A DNA stretch of 64,000 nt from Bacillus aerolatus (GCF_009183655.1 NZ_WEIO01000002.1:62001-126000); one strand, 5' to 3'; shown: positions 52,259-61,057, counted from the first letter of the stretch. Made by a program: numbers and translations. Notes: a model not told the origin generated them from the letters alone.

Positions 52259-52484
52259 AACGAACATAAACCGCTTACAATCTAATAAAAGGGGATGTTA
52301 ATTATGGGAACAATCGTTTGTCAATCTTGCATGAATACGATCGAACATTTTGAAGATGAAAAAGTATCTGTTTTGTATTCACACTGCGGCTGCGACGAAG
52401 AAACAGAATTAGACGATTAATCCATTCATATGCCGTTTGAATAAGGAATAAATAAAACCCGGAAGCAGCCGCTTCCGGGTTTTA
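52259..52484 (+). ncRNA. sr1: SR1 dual-function small RNA
   Basis: The predicted transcript runs from about 52259 to the T run after AACCCGGAAG/CTTCCGGGTT (52455-52484), about 226 bases; B. subtilis SR1 is 205. It lies between pdhD and speA as in B. subtilis, has CcpN operators, and carries the SR1P reading frame. In B. subtilis SR1 also base-pairs with ahrC mRNA to block its translation; that function cannot be tested here. Confidence 0.82.
52304..52420 (+). CDS. sr1P: GapA-binding peptide SR1P
   Basis: A 38-residue frame beginning MGTIVCQSCMNTIEHFEDEK and containing SHCGCDEETELDD follows AAAAGGGGATG. It matches SR1P, which binds glyceraldehyde-3-phosphate dehydrogenase GapA and stimulates its link to RNase J1. 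The Cys pattern (CQSC and CGC) may bind a metal. The partner RNase J1 is encoded in this window. The frame is below the usual length cut-off for gene callers. Confidence 0.9.
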   Translation: MGTIVCQSCMNTIEHFEDEKVSVLYSHCGCDEETELDD

Positions 52485-52486
52485 TA
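52455..52486. terminator. Terminator of SR1, usable by speA
   Basis: AAAACCCGGAAG and CTTCCGGGTTTT form a 12-bp stem around CAGCCG-type loop, with T/A runs on both sides. speA ends 10 bases away on the other strand. Confidence 0.88.
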
Positions 52487-52494
52487 TTGGATAA

Positions 52495-53964
52495 CTATAC
52501 GATGGCTTTTCGCTCTTGAATCACTCGCAGTGTGTTCAGTTCAAAGTCTTCCGGACCCTGAACAGGCAAGCCTGCATCTCTATTTTTAAGAATGTATGTG
52601 AGGTTTTCTTCTGTAATGATTTCTCCCGGGATAAAAATCGGGATACCCGGCGGATACACCATAATGAATTCAGCGCTAATCCGGCCGGCTGATTCTTCAA
52701 ATGGCACAACTTCTGTTTCAGCGTAAAAAGCATCCCGCGGTGACAACGCCAAAAGAGGTATGTTAGGAAGAAGCACTTCTGCATGAACTTTCTCTTCTGT
52801 TCCTTCAAATACATCAGCCATATGTGAAAGAGCGCGTATTAAAAGGCTCGCTTCATTCTCTTTATCTCCCGGTGTTATAATGCAAAGGAGGTTGTATAAA
52901 TCAGATAATTCCACTTCAATGTTATAATTTTCTCTCAACCACTTTTCTGCTTCATGGCCAGTAATGCCTAGTTCTTTCACGGAAATAATTAGTTTTGTCG
53001 GATCAAAATCATACGTGGCTTTCGAGCCGAGTATTTCTTCTCCTACACAATATAGATGGTTAATTTCGTTAATTTGTTTACGCATGGAGCGCGCCAGGCG
53101 AATCGTTTCGTCTATTAATTGTTTACCTTCTGTAGCGAGCCGTTTCCGGGCGGCATCGAGAGAAGCGAGCAATATATAGGAAGTGGACGTTGTCGTCAGC
53201 ATGCTTAAAATCGTTTGCACGCGCTTCGTTGAAATAAGCCCTTCTTTCACATTTAAAATAGAGCTTTGTGTTAAAGAGCCTCCCAGCTTATGAACGCTCG
53301 TTGCTGCCATATCAGCCCCTGCTTGCATGGCGGACATCGGCAAGTCTTCATGGAAGTGAATGTGCACGCCGTGTGCTTCATCGACGAGAACGGGCACATC
53401 AAACGAATGAGCGATTGTAACAATTTGTTTTAAATCGCCAGAAATACCGAAGTATGTTGGGTTAATGACAAGCAGCCCTTTAGCATCCGGGTGCTCATTT
53501 AAAGCCCGTTCTACAGCATCCGTCGTAATGCCATGGGAGATACCGAGCTCGGCATCAACTTCCGGGTGAATAAAGATGGGAACAGCTCCGGAAAAGACAA
53601 TGGCGGTCATGACGGATTTATGAACATTGCGGGGTACAATAATTTTCTCTCCTGGTCCGCAAACCGCCATCACCATTGTCATAATGGCTCCGCTCGTTCC
53701 TTGGACAGAAAAAAACGTGTGATCCGCACCGAACGCTTCGGCAGCCAAGTCCTGGGCCTGTTGGATAATGCCTTGGGGGTGATGAAGGTCATCAAGCGGC
53801 GCGATATTAATTAAATCGATGGAGAGAGCATTCTCTCCGATAAATTGGCGGAATTCGGGATCCATCCCGCTGCCTTTTTTATGGCCGGGAATGTGAAATT
53901 GCACTGGGTTCTTTTCTGCGTGGGCCTTTAAGCCGGTAAATAGGGGAGTATCGAATTGTGACAA
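52495..53964 (-). CDS. speA: Arginine/lysine decarboxylase SpeA
   Basis: The start is put at the TTG at 53964 (MSQFDTPLFTGLKAHAE), 9 bases after GAGGTG; a GTG at 53976 is part of that site. The 489-residue PLP enzyme of the Orn/Lys/Arg decarboxylase family has the Lys in TSVHKLGGSLTQSS and extensive similarity to B. subtilis SpeA (QFHIPGHKKGSGMDPEFRQF). SpeA makes agmatine for polyamine synthesis. speB is not adjacent. Confidence 0.92.
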   Translation of the reverse strand: MSQFDTPLFTGLKAHAEKNPVQFHIPGHKKGSGMDPEFRQFIGENALSIDLINIAPLDDLHHPQGIIQQAQDLAAEAFGADHTFFSVQGTSGAIMTMVMAVCGPGEKIIVPRNVHKSVMTAIVFSGAVPIFIHPEVDAELGISHGITTDAVERALNEHPDAKGLLVINPTYFGISGDLKQIVTIAHSFDVPVLVDEAHGVHIHFHEDLPMSAMQAGADMAATSVHKLGGSLTQSSILNVKEGLISTKRVQTILSMLTTTSTSYILLASLDAARKRLATEGKQLIDETIRLARSMRKQINEINHLYCVGEEILGSKATYDFDPTKLIISVKELGITGHEAEKWLRENYNIEVELSDLYNLLCIITPGDKENEASLLIRALSHMADVFEGTEEKVHAEVLLPNIPLLALSPRDAFYAETEVVPFEESAGRISAEFIMVYPPGIPIFIPGEIITEENLTYILKNRDAGLPVQGPEDFELNTLRVIQERKAIV

Positions 53965-54068
53965 TGTATTTTTCACCTCATTAATAATAACGTATCTCTG
54001 TTGTTGTATGCTGGCCTTTCATTGAAAACAAAAGAATTATAGCACTTTCATAAAGGTTTGCCTAGTAA

Positions 54069-54224
54069 GCTGAGAAATATGTAAATGAAGAAAAGTCTGA
54101 AACCTATAAAAAAACTTTGATTGCAGGCAATGAAAATGATAAAGTGGTGATCAAGCGGCCGATCGGCGCACTTGCAAGAGCCATTGCCAGTGGAGCGCCT
54201 CCAAAGAATGTGAAAAGAATGTGA
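54069..54224 (+). pseudogene. Open coding-like fragment without a start codon
   Basis: From the stop at 54066 to the TGA at 54222 a frame reads 51 residues including [19 protein letters not shown] and [18 protein letters not shown]. It looks like a protein C terminus, but there is no ATG or GTG at its beginning and no ribosome-binding site. It may be a decayed gene 3' end between speA and yktA. The AATGTGAAAAG block is repeated directly at its end. Confidence 0.3.
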
Positions 54225-54241
54225 AAAGAAGGTGTAATGTA

Positions 54242-54514
54242 ATGGAATATTCTTATCCTTTTTCGACGGGCTGGTCAACGGAAGAAGTAATTGATGTTGT
54301 TAAGTTTTTTGAAGCGATAGAAATGGCTTACGAGAAAGGGATTCAAAAAGAAGAATTAATGAATGCTTACCGCAGATTTAAAGAAATTGTTCCGAGCAAA
54401 TCGGAAGAAAAACAGCTTTGTAATGAATTCGAAGAAGCGAGCAAGTATTCTTCTTATCATGCTATTCAAAAAATGAAAGCTGCTTCTCCCGGTGAAAAAA
54501 TAAAAATGAAATAA
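54242..54514 (+). CDS. yktA: YktA-like protein (UPF0223)
   Basis: The ATG at 54242 after AAGAAGGTG gives 90 residues. The start [20 protein letters not shown] and the helical rest ([20 protein letters not shown]) match the UPF0223 family. Function unknown. The frame from 54221 is an upstream extension. Confidence 0.85.
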   Translation: MEYSYPFSTGWSTEEVIDVVKFFEAIEMAYEKGIQKEELMNAYRRFKEIVPSKSEEKQLCNEFEEASKYSSYHAIQKMKAASPGEKIKMK

Positions 54515-54550
54515 GGATAACGGATACTATCACCCCATTCTAAAAAAGAC

Positions 54551-54584
54551 AAACCCTCCTAAAAGTACATTTTAGGAGGGTTAA
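54551..54584. terminator. Bidirectional terminator
   Basis: AACCCTCCTAAAA and TTTTAGGAGGGTT pair around GTACA between convergent yktA and yktB. Confidence 0.9.
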
Positions 54585-54589
54585 TTTGT

Positions 54590-55210
54590 TTAAGATAATT
54601 TATATACGGGTATTAATTTTACAAACACATCATAGATTAATTCAACTAATTCCGAACCACTCAGCCGGACAGCTTCTTCTCTCGGCAAGTGGAAACCACA
54701 AAGAATTTCCGATTTTTTAATAGATTGGAGGCGCTGGAACAAATGGAGTAATTGATCATCAGATAAATCTTTCATTTTGTATGCCCCCGGTTTTGTGTGA
54801 TCATCGGACCAGACAAATTCACCGGGAATGTGCTTTCGTAAATATGGTACGTTTTCCTCAAGAAGAGACCCGACAGCCGTTTTATTAGGCGCTTCATATA
54901 TAACAGCATACCAAATAAATAAGTGCGATTCCCACAAACCAATTTGAAAGTGTGGATGCTGTTTGTACCCGCGTTTATTGTTGGCAAATGCAACCCATGT
55001 ATCGTTAGGAGGGTTTACCGTTCGGCGGGCATGTTTAGCCACATGGAAAGACATCTCATCGCTTGTGAGAAGGCTTAGTTCCTCGGCGAAATGAGTGCCC
55101 AATAATTCTAATTTAGGCCGAATCGACGCTTTTAAAGCTTTCATTCTTTCATCCAAGCCGTCGATGTGGAAAACGTCAAAATCAGTTTGGTCAAAACCAG
55201 TAAAGTTCAT
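54590..55210 (-). CDS. yktB: YktB-like protein (UPF0637)
   Basis: The ATG at 55210 (MNFTGFDQTDFDVFHIDGLD) follows GGAGGATAT and gives 206 residues. The sequence and location match YktB. A structure of this family is known to be a DUF1054 alpha/beta fold; no activity is assigned. Confidence 0.85.
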   Translation of the reverse strand: MNFTGFDQTDFDVFHIDGLDERMKALKASIRPKLELLGTHFAEELSLLTSDEMSFHVAKHARRTVNPPNDTWVAFANNKRGYKQHPHFQIGLWESHLFIWYAVIYEAPNKTAVGSLLEENVPYLRKHIPGEFVWSDDHTKPGAYKMKDLSDDQLLHLFQRLQSIKKSEILCGFHLPREEAVRLSGSELVELIYDVFVKLIPVYKLS

Positions 55211-55360
55211 AAAATATCCTCCCAATTTTTATTGGAAATATTTTATCATAAAAAATTGAGAAAATAGAAATACTACGTAATAGAAACAAACAATAGCAGC
55301 ACCTTATAGTTTCCCGCAGTTAAAATCTAAATGTTAGAAAAACAAAAGGAGTGCTTACGA

Positions 55361-55552
55361 ATGAAACAAGTAATGAATGGAATGAAGACACACACACAAT
55401 CGAAAGAGAAATTAGCCGTCATCCGCTTAGAACTAGATTATGAGCTGGCGGTCTTATTTGAAGCAATGCAGACAGAAAATACTGTTCAAATTGGAAAGTC
55501 GAAAGAAAAACTAAACGTTCTGCGCGAACAAATGTTGAAAATGGAAGCATAA
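55361..55552 (+). CDS. Small YkzI-like helical protein
   Basis: The ATG at 55361 after AAAAGGAG gives 63 residues, almost all helical and charged (MKQVMNGMKTHTQSKEKLAV ... QIGKSKEKLNVLREQMLKME). Position near yktB suggests YkzI, which I cannot confirm by sequence memory. No function known. Confidence 0.65.
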   Translation: MKQVMNGMKTHTQSKEKLAVIRLELDYELAVLFEAMQTENTVQIGKSKEKLNVLREQMLKMEA

Positions 55553-55596
55553 TTAGCAGAGGTGGTCATAAGGGAGACGAAAGATGATAACAAGTG

Positions 55597-55642
55597 AATA
55601 AAAAACGGGCTCGCTATATGAAGCATGCGGGGCCGTTTTTAT
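55597..55642 (+). terminator. Terminator with long loop
   Basis: AAAAACGGGCTCGC and GCGGGGCCGTTTTT-type arms pair with mismatches, followed by T-rich sequence. Confidence 0.6.
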
Positions 55643-55725
55643 TTTGCAAAAAGAGAAATGTATACTATAATTTCATGTAAGCGAAAGCGGTACGGTACAT
55701 AATTTTCCGCGGTGGAGGAATGGTT

Positions 55726-56520
55726 ATGGTGAATTGGACGGAAATGGATCAGCAAGTAAAGGCGTGGATTATGGAGGCGGGTGCTTTTATCCGAGAATCT
55801 TTTCAGCATTCTTTAAGCATTCAAACAAAATCAAACCCCAATGATTTAGTGACGAACATCGATGAAGAAACGGAACGGTTTTTTATCTCGAACATACGAA
55901 AAACTTATCCGAGCCACTTTATTTTAGGGGAAGAGGGACAGGGAGACGAATTATCTTCGCTGGATGGAATCGTTTGGATCATCGACCCGATAGACGGAAC
56001 GATGAATTTCATTCATCAGCAGCGCCATTTTGCCATCTCAATCGGTATTTACGAAGATGGCGTTGGTCGTTTAGGGTATATTTACGATGTCACGCACGAT
56101 GAATTATATTATGCGAAACGCGGAAGCGGAGCTTTTATGAACGATGTGCAGTTGCCTGCCTTGTCGGAAGTGACGCTCGAGAAATCACTGATTGCCGTTA
56201 ATGCAACCTGGCTTGTGAAAAATGCTTATTTTGATGAAAAGAGATTAGTAAGTTTGGCCACGACAGTGAGGGGTGTTCGTTCTTATGGATCGGCTGCTTT
56301 AGAACTTGCTTATGTCGCTTCGGGCAGGCTCGACAGCTACTTAACGATGAGGTTGTCACCATGGGATTTTGCTGCAGGAAAAATTTTGGTGGAAGAAGTC
56401 GGCGGCAACGTAACAGCCTTGTCAGGAAAAGAACTGGACATGATGAAGACAACGAGTGTCTTTGCCGGAGCTCCCGGACTTCATAAACGAATATTAACTG
56501 ATTTTCTATTAGAAAAATAG
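55726..56520 (+). CDS. suhB: Inositol monophosphatase family protein (YktC/SuhB)
   Basis: The ATG at 55726 is 7 bases after GGTGGAGG; the ATG at 55720 is too close. The 264-residue Mg2+-dependent phosphatase has GEEG, IDPIDGTMNFIH (metal-binding Asp residues) and SPWDFAAGKILVEEVGG, all family motifs. It hydrolyses inositol phosphates or similar sugar phosphates. Matches B. subtilis YktC by position. Confidence 0.9.
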   Translation: MVNWTEMDQQVKAWIMEAGAFIRESFQHSLSIQTKSNPNDLVTNIDEETERFFISNIRKTYPSHFILGEEGQGDELSSLDGIVWIIDPIDGTMNFIHQQRHFAISIGIYEDGVGRLGYIYDVTHDELYYAKRGSGAFMNDVQLPALSEVTLEKSLIAVNATWLVKNAYFDEKRLVSLATTVRGVRSYGSAALELAYVASGRLDSYLTMRLSPWDFAAGKILVEEVGGNVTALSGKELDMMKTTSVFAGAPGLHKRILTDFLLEK

Positions 56521-56522
56521 AA

Positions 56523-56562
56523 AGCAAAAAGGGTGCAGGTACGGTCTGCATCCTTTTTGCTC
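56523..56562. terminator. Bidirectional terminator
   Basis: AAAAAGGGTGCAG and CTGCATCCTTTTT pair around GTACGGT. Confidence 0.88.
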
Positions 56563-56619
56563 CGAAGAAATTTTGGACGCGGATAATAGCTGTTACAGCA
56601 TCTGGCTCATAAGCCTTAT

Positions 56620-56805
56620 TTATAATCTCCCTGCCCGGCGCATCTTCGCTTTTGTAGAAAAGCCAAATCCCATAACGGCGATGAGAGCGACGATGCATAA
56701 AATGAGGCCGAGTATACTTTCTTCTCCTATAGCAATTCCCATGCCGATCATGCATGATGCAGCGGCAATGGCGAATAATAAAAATATCCATTTTATTTCT
56801 TTCAC
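56620..56805 (-). CDS. ylaF: YlaF-like small membrane protein
   Basis: The 61-residue protein has two membrane helices (WIFLLFAIAAASCMIGMGIA and ILGLILCIVALIAVMGFGF) and a basic tail (KAKMRRAGRL). B. subtilis YlaF has the same length and lies next to typA. Function unknown. ATG after AAGGAGGC. Confidence 0.82.
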   Translation of the reverse strand: MKEIKWIFLLFAIAAASCMIGMGIAIGEESILGLILCIVALIAVMGFGFSTKAKMRRAGRL

Positions 56806-56893
56806 GGCTTGTGCCTCCTTTTTCTTTATTGTACAAGATTTTTAGGTGCAGAGAAACCTTTAATAACAATTAGGAATTCAACATGACCTGTGA

Positions 56894-56899
56894 TATAAT
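56894..56899 (+). promoter_or_regulatory. typA extended -10 promoter
   Basis: TGATATAAT provides a TGn extension and perfect TATAAT. The -35 (TAGGAA at 56871) is poor, as often with extended -10 promoters. Confidence 0.5.
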
Positions 56900-56961
56900 A
56901 ATTCAGTTACAGAAGTGATCTTTATGAAACGAAGGCTTTTTATTAGTCAGGAGGAACTAAT

Positions 56962-58797
56962 TTGAATACAAGAAACGATTTGAAAAATATTGCCATTATT
57001 GCCCACGTTGACCACGGAAAAACAACTCTCGTTGACCAGCTCCTAAAACAATCAGGCAGCTTTAGAAGCAACGAGCATGTAGAAGAGCGGGCAATGGATT
57101 CAGGTGATATCGAAAGAGAACGCGGAATTACGATTTTAGCGAAAAATACAGCGATACAATATAGAGATACAAAAATTAATATTTTAGACACTCCTGGACA
57201 TGCGGACTTTGGCGGAGAAGTAGAACGGATCATGAAGATGGTTGATGGTGTCTTGTTAGTCGTTGACGCTTATGAAGGCTGTATGCCACAAACACGCTTC
57301 GTTTTGAAAAAGGCGCTTGAACAAAACTTGCGGCCGATCGTTGTCGTTAACAAAATTGACCGTGATTTTGCTCGTCCGGAAGAAGTAGTGGATGAAGTAC
57401 TGGAACTATTTATCGAACTCGATGCGAACGATGAACAGCTTGAGTTCCCCGTGATTTATGCTTCTGGTATTAATGGAACGTCCAGCACGACTCCTGATAA
57501 ACAAGATGAAAATATGGAATCTTTGTTTGATGCGATCATCGAACATATTCCTTCACCAATAGACAACAGTGATGAGCCTCTTCAATTCCAGGTGTCATTG
57601 CTTGATTACAATGATTATGTCGGCCGGATCGGCATCGGTCGTGTTTTCCGCGGCAAGATTAAAGTAGGCCAGCAAGTGGCGTTAATGAAAACAGATGAAA
57701 CGGTCAAGTCCTTCCGCGTGACGAAACTTTTTGGTTTTATGGGACTTAAGCGGATTGAAATTGAAGAAGCGAGTGCGGGAGATTTAATTGCCGTTTCTGG
57801 TATGGAAGATATTAACGTAGGGGAAACAGTGTGCCCAATTGATCATCAGGAAGCTCTGCCCGTTCTTCATATAGATGAACCGACACTGCAAATGACTTTC
57901 CTAGTGAATAACAGCCCGTTTGCCGGACGTGAAGGCAAATTTGTTACATCAAGAAAAATTCAAGAAAGACTTGAAGCACAGCTGGAAACAGACGTCAGCC
58001 TTCGTGTGGAAAACACTGATTCACCGGATGCCTGGATTGTTTCTGGACGTGGTGAATTACATTTGTCTATTCTATTGGAAAACATGCGCCGTGAAGGCTT
58101 TGAAATTCAAGTGTCCAAGCCGCAAGTAATCGTAAAAGAAATCGACGGTGTACGCTGTGAGCCGGTCGAACGTGTTCAAATTGATGTGCCGGAAGAATAC
58201 ACAGGTTCAATCATTGAATCATTAGGCTCGCGCAAAGGCGAAATGCTTGATATGATTAACAATGGAAGCGGACAAGTTCGTTTAATCTTTATGGTGCCTG
58301 CCCGCGGTTTAATTGGGTATACAACTGAATTCTTGACGATGACACGTGGATACGGCATTATTAATCATACGTTTGACAGCTATCAGCCGATGCAACAAGG
58401 GCGCGTAGGCGGCCGTCGTCAAGGTGTGCTTGTTTCAATCGAAGCCGGTAAAGCTTCTCAATACGGGATCATGCAAGTAGAAGACCGCGGAACAATCTTT
58501 GTGGAACCAGGTACGGAAATTTATGGCGGAATGATTGTTGGGGAACATACGCGTGAAAATGACCTGACTGTAAACATTACAAAAGTGAAACAGGCGACCA
58601 ATGTACGCTCTGCCAATAAAGATCAAACAACAACAATGAAAAAACCGCGCATTATGTCTTTGGAAGAAGCGCTTGAGTATTTAAATGATGATGAATACTG
58701 CGAATTAACGCCAGAGTCCATTCGTCTGCGTAAAAAAATTCTCGATAAAAATGAACGGGAGCGGGCGGCGAAAAAGAAAAAATACGAAGAAATTTAA
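56962..58797 (+). CDS. typA: Ribosome-associated GTPase TypA/BipA
   Basis: The TTG at 56962 after AGGAGG gives 611 residues. GTPase motifs are G1 AHVDHGKTT, G3 DTPGHADFGGEVER and G4 NKID, followed by EF-G-like domains and the BipA-specific C-terminal domain (GRVGGRRQGVLVSIEAGKAS). TypA helps late ribosome assembly and translation under cold and stress. Confidence 0.96.
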   Translation: MNTRNDLKNIAIIAHVDHGKTTLVDQLLKQSGSFRSNEHVEERAMDSGDIERERGITILAKNTAIQYRDTKINILDTPGHADFGGEVERIMKMVDGVLLVVDAYEGCMPQTRFVLKKALEQNLRPIVVVNKIDRDFARPEEVVDEVLELFIELDANDEQLEFPVIYASGINGTSSTTPDKQDENMESLFDAIIEHIPSPIDNSDEPLQFQVSLLDYNDYVGRIGIGRVFRGKIKVGQQVALMKTDETVKSFRVTKLFGFMGLKRIEIEEASAGDLIAVSGMEDINVGETVCPIDHQEALPVLHIDEPTLQMTFLVNNSPFAGREGKFVTSRKIQERLEAQLETDVSLRVENTDSPDAWIVSGRGELHLSILLENMRREGFEIQVSKPQVIVKEIDGVRCEPVERVQIDVPEEYTGSIIESLGSRKGEMLDMINNGSGQVRLIFMVPARGLIGYTTEFLTMTRGYGIINHTFDSYQPMQQGRVGGRRQGVLVSIEAGKASQYGIMQVEDRGTIFVEPGTEIYGGMIVGEHTRENDLTVNITKVKQATNVRSANKDQTTTMKKPRIMSLEEALEYLNDDEYCELTPESIRLRKKILDKNERERAAKKKKYEEI

Positions 58798-58818
58798 CTT
58801 GTAAGGGAGAGATAGGGA

Positions 58819-59127
58819 GTGGAAGGGTTAGAACACGTAAGCCCACTGCTGGGAGCCTTAATTAACGGAGTAGGGGTTACCTGGGCAGTCAGAATTTATT
58901 GGTTTGCCCTCATACTGCTTTGTGTTCTTGTCTATAACCTCGGCTTTGCTAAAAAATTATCTGTAGCTAAAAACATTATTGTGTATGTATCTTTAATTAT
59001 TGGATCACTGCTTTTGTTGATCCTTTCTTACCAGCTGCCGGTAGTAGAAAGTTTGTTCGTCACAGCACTTGTGCTCGGCGTGTATAAATTTAGACTGAAA
59101 ATGCATAAAGAAGAAAATCAAACCTAA
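58819..59127 (+). CDS. ylaH: YlaH-like membrane protein
   Basis: The GTG at 58819 after AGGGAGAGATAGG gives 102 residues with three membrane helices, the size and position of B. subtilis YlaH. It starts 21 bases after typA and is probably cotranscribed. Its stop lies inside the strong hairpin at 59114-59164. Function unknown. Confidence 0.82.
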   Translation: MEGLEHVSPLLGALINGVGVTWAVRIYWFALILLCVLVYNLGFAKKLSVAKNIIVYVSLIIGSLLLLILSYQLPVVESLFVTALVLGVYKFRLKMHKEENQT

Positions 59128-59164
59128 AAGGACCGCCAACGGCGGTCCTTTTAGGTTTGATTTT
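59114..59164. terminator. Perfect 24-bp stem at the 3' end of ylaH
   Basis: AAAATCAAACCTAAAAGGAC and the following CGCC pair perfectly with GGCGGTCCTTTTAGGTTTGA plus TTTT around a 3-base AAC loop. The ylaH stop codon is in the left arm. This is one of the strongest hairpins in the window. Confidence 0.88.
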
Positions 59165-59225
59165 CTGTTTAGGAAACTATAAAACAATCGTAAATTGGAT
59201 TAAATTGACAACGAGGCAGGTCTAC

Positions 59226-59469
59226 GTCCAGCTCCAACGCCTAGCCCCTCGAGGTCAAATAACCTTTTCTCAATGAAGTCAAAAAACGGACTTCTTTATA
59301 GAAAAGCGGAGCCGACTGCTCTGGGGCGACAAGCATATGACAGGCTGACGAAATGGCGTTTTTTAGCCATGCAGTCAGACTGGCATATGACCTCGAGCTC
59401 CAAGGAGGCGCAGCTAGACATCGAGGAAAGAACATTTTTGCCTAAGGCTGATCAAGGCGCTTGCGCATT
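59226..59469. repeat. Composite nested hairpin repeat (family 1)
   Basis: The element runs from GTCCAGCTCCAACGCC to GGCGCTTGCGCATT, with the same inner module as at 23246 (GGAGCCGACTGCTCTGGGGC ... CAGCTAGAC) and its inner palindrome slightly degraded (CATATGACAGGCTGAC). It fills the gap between ylaH and the end of ylaI, and abuts the ylaI stop. Confidence 0.85.
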
Positions 59470-59472
59470 TGT

Positions 59473-59673
59473 TCATAAAGTTTCTTGCTCTTTGCCTGAA
59501 CGATAAATGTGAAATTTACCTGTGGCAATTCGCTCTTTCGTTTTCTCAGCAATTCGTTCATTACAGTTTGCGCACATATACGTATGAATGGGACGATTTC
59601 TTAAACGTTTGGCGATCAGCAGCTGATCATCAATTTTTTCAATTCTTTCGCATAAGATACATTTAACTCTCAT
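59473..59673 (-). CDS. ylaI: YlaI-like zinc-ribbon protein (DUF2197)
   Basis: The ATG at 59673 after GGAGGTAG gives 66 residues. Two CxxC knuckles (CILC and CANC) form a probable zinc ribbon, with basic residues between (AKRLRNRPIHTYM). Matches B. subtilis YlaI. Function unknown; nucleic-acid binding is plausible. Upstream frame extension to 59904 overlaps ylaL and is not coding. Confidence 0.85.
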   Translation of the reverse strand: MRVKCILCERIEKIDDQLLIAKRLRNRPIHTYMCANCNERIAEKTKERIATGKFHIYRSGKEQETL

Positions 59674-59806
59674 TTCAGCTACCTCCAGCTTTTTGTACAA
59701 GTATATCACGAGACAAGGGAAAACGTCTTTACGAATGCTGGAAAGAGAGTGTAAACATTCGGCATAGACCGTTCGATCATGTATAATAAAAGGGGAGAGG
59801 GAGGGG

Positions 59807-60277
59807 ATGAATTTGGCTAACAGAGTGGAAACGTATTTAATACCGGTATTGTTTGAAGCGCTGCAAGAAGATCGCCTTGTTACTGTTGCAACGGTTGATG
59901 GCAAATCAGGTGGGCCTGCTATTCATACTATTTCCTGGATTCGTGCGTTCGATGAAAACACCTTGCGTATGGCAGTGGACAGCCGTTCGCGGATAGTGGA
60001 AAATTTGAAACACAATTCTGCTGTTGCCATTCACTTATTGGCAAATGAGTCCGCTTATACGGTATTCGGAACAGGGACAATCCTCACTGAAAAAGCTGCC
60101 GGTGTACCCGTCAAAACGGCTATAGTAGAAATTCATGTGTCTGAAATTAGGGATGTCATGTTTTATGGATCAAAAATTGTGTCCGAGCCGAAGCATGAAA
60201 AAACATACGATGAATATGCAGCAAAGAAGTTGGATGAACAAGTGCTGGAAGCATTAAAAAGAGGAGCTGATACTTAA
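59807..60277 (+). CDS. ylaL: Pyridoxamine 5'-phosphate oxidase-like FMN-binding protein (YlaL)
   Basis: The 156-residue protein has the split-barrel flavin-reductase-like fold pattern: LVTVATVDGKSGGPAIHTIS, LRMAVDSRSRIVENLKHNSA. Members bind FMN or heme. It corresponds to B. subtilis YlaL (about 160 residues) by position. The ATG at 59807 or the TTG at 59813 could be the start, both within reach of AGGGAGGGG. Confidence 0.75.
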   Translation: MNLANRVETYLIPVLFEALQEDRLVTVATVDGKSGGPAIHTISWIRAFDENTLRMAVDSRSRIVENLKHNSAVAIHLLANESAYTVFGTGTILTEKAAGVPVKTAIVEIHVSEIRDVMFYGSKIVSEPKHEKTYDEYAAKKLDEQVLEALKRGADT

Positions 60278-60293
60278 GATTCAGCTCCTTTTA
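60261..60293 (+). terminator. Terminator overlapping the ylaL 3' end
   Basis: AGGAGCTGA and TTCAGCTCCT pair across TACTTAAGA; the left arm is inside the last ylaL codons. Confidence 0.75.
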
Positions 60294-60298
60294 TTACG

Positions 60299-60413
60299 AA
60301 AAGAGGAAGCGCCTGTTCAGCCGCGGCAAGCATAAGATGAATAGCAAGGAGGCAGTTCTTCAGCCGCCACAGCTATTTGGCTGACCTCGGGCGGCTGGGT
60401 GCTAGAGCTAGAC
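60299..60413. repeat. Diverged single hairpin repeat (family 1)
   Basis: GAAAAGAGGAAGCGCCTGTT at the left and GGCTGGGTGCTAGAGCTAGA at the right match the ends of the 126-bp unit; the loop region is different. Located between convergent ylaL and ylaJ. Confidence 0.75.
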
Positions 60414-60451
60414 AACTATAGGAAATATTTTATTCTTCGCGCTTCTAAAAG

Positions 60452-61057
60452 TTATTTATGATGATTCGACTGTTCTTCCTGCTGTCTTTGCAACTGTTGA
60501 TCTTCGGTTGGCGATAATTGTTTTTTTGGCTTCTCTGTCGGTTTGTCTGTTTCATGCTCCGTTAAGTCTCCAGGAACTTCAGGCATGGCGCGTCCGGCAA
60601 TATCAGCCAGCTCATTGGCCAGCCCTTGCAGTGGTCGTCCATTTTCAATGTCCTGTCCAATTTCTTTTAAGCGGGCATATAAATCAGGATCGGCAATGAC
60701 AACTGCGTCTGCACCGTATGGCTGGTTTTTTAATCCTTCTGCTACCGTATATTTAATCGAGCCAACTTCTGAACGATCCAGATTATCATTGACATCGATT
60801 CCAACAAAAGCATACCGGCCCCAAGCTACTGCAGTCGCGTCATTTACTCCCGGCATTTCGCGGGCTGTACCAGCCAGCCGTCGGGAAGCTTCGCGTATGG
60901 AAATTCGTTTTGTTTCATTTGGTTCGCTGTTATTCACCCGGACTTTTTTATAAGGCGTTTGATCGACTGTATGTTCTTCCGTGTTGAACCCCATTTCTTC
61001 TTTTTGTGCACAGCCAAAAAGAAGAGCGATCAAGAGAAAGGGGAGAAAAATTTTCAT
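60452..61057 (-). CDS. ylaJ: YhcN/YlaJ-family sporulation lipoprotein
   Basis: The ATG at 61057 after AAAGAGGTGAC gives 201 residues. A lipobox LLFGC ends the signal peptide. The central domain (AWGRYAFVGIDVNDNLDRSE, NQPYGADAVVIADPDLYARL) is the YhcN/YlaJ pattern, found in spore membrane or forespore lipoproteins. The C-terminal 40 residues are a polar Gln/Glu/Pro-rich tail. Supports an endospore-forming host. Confidence 0.88.
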   Translation of the reverse strand: MKIFLPFLLIALLFGCAQKEEMGFNTEEHTVDQTPYKKVRVNNSEPNETKRISIREASRRLAGTAREMPGVNDATAVAWGRYAFVGIDVNDNLDRSEVGSIKYTVAEGLKNQPYGADAVVIADPDLYARLKEIGQDIENGRPLQGLANELADIAGRAMPEVPGDLTEHETDKPTEKPKKQLSPTEDQQLQRQQEEQSNHHK

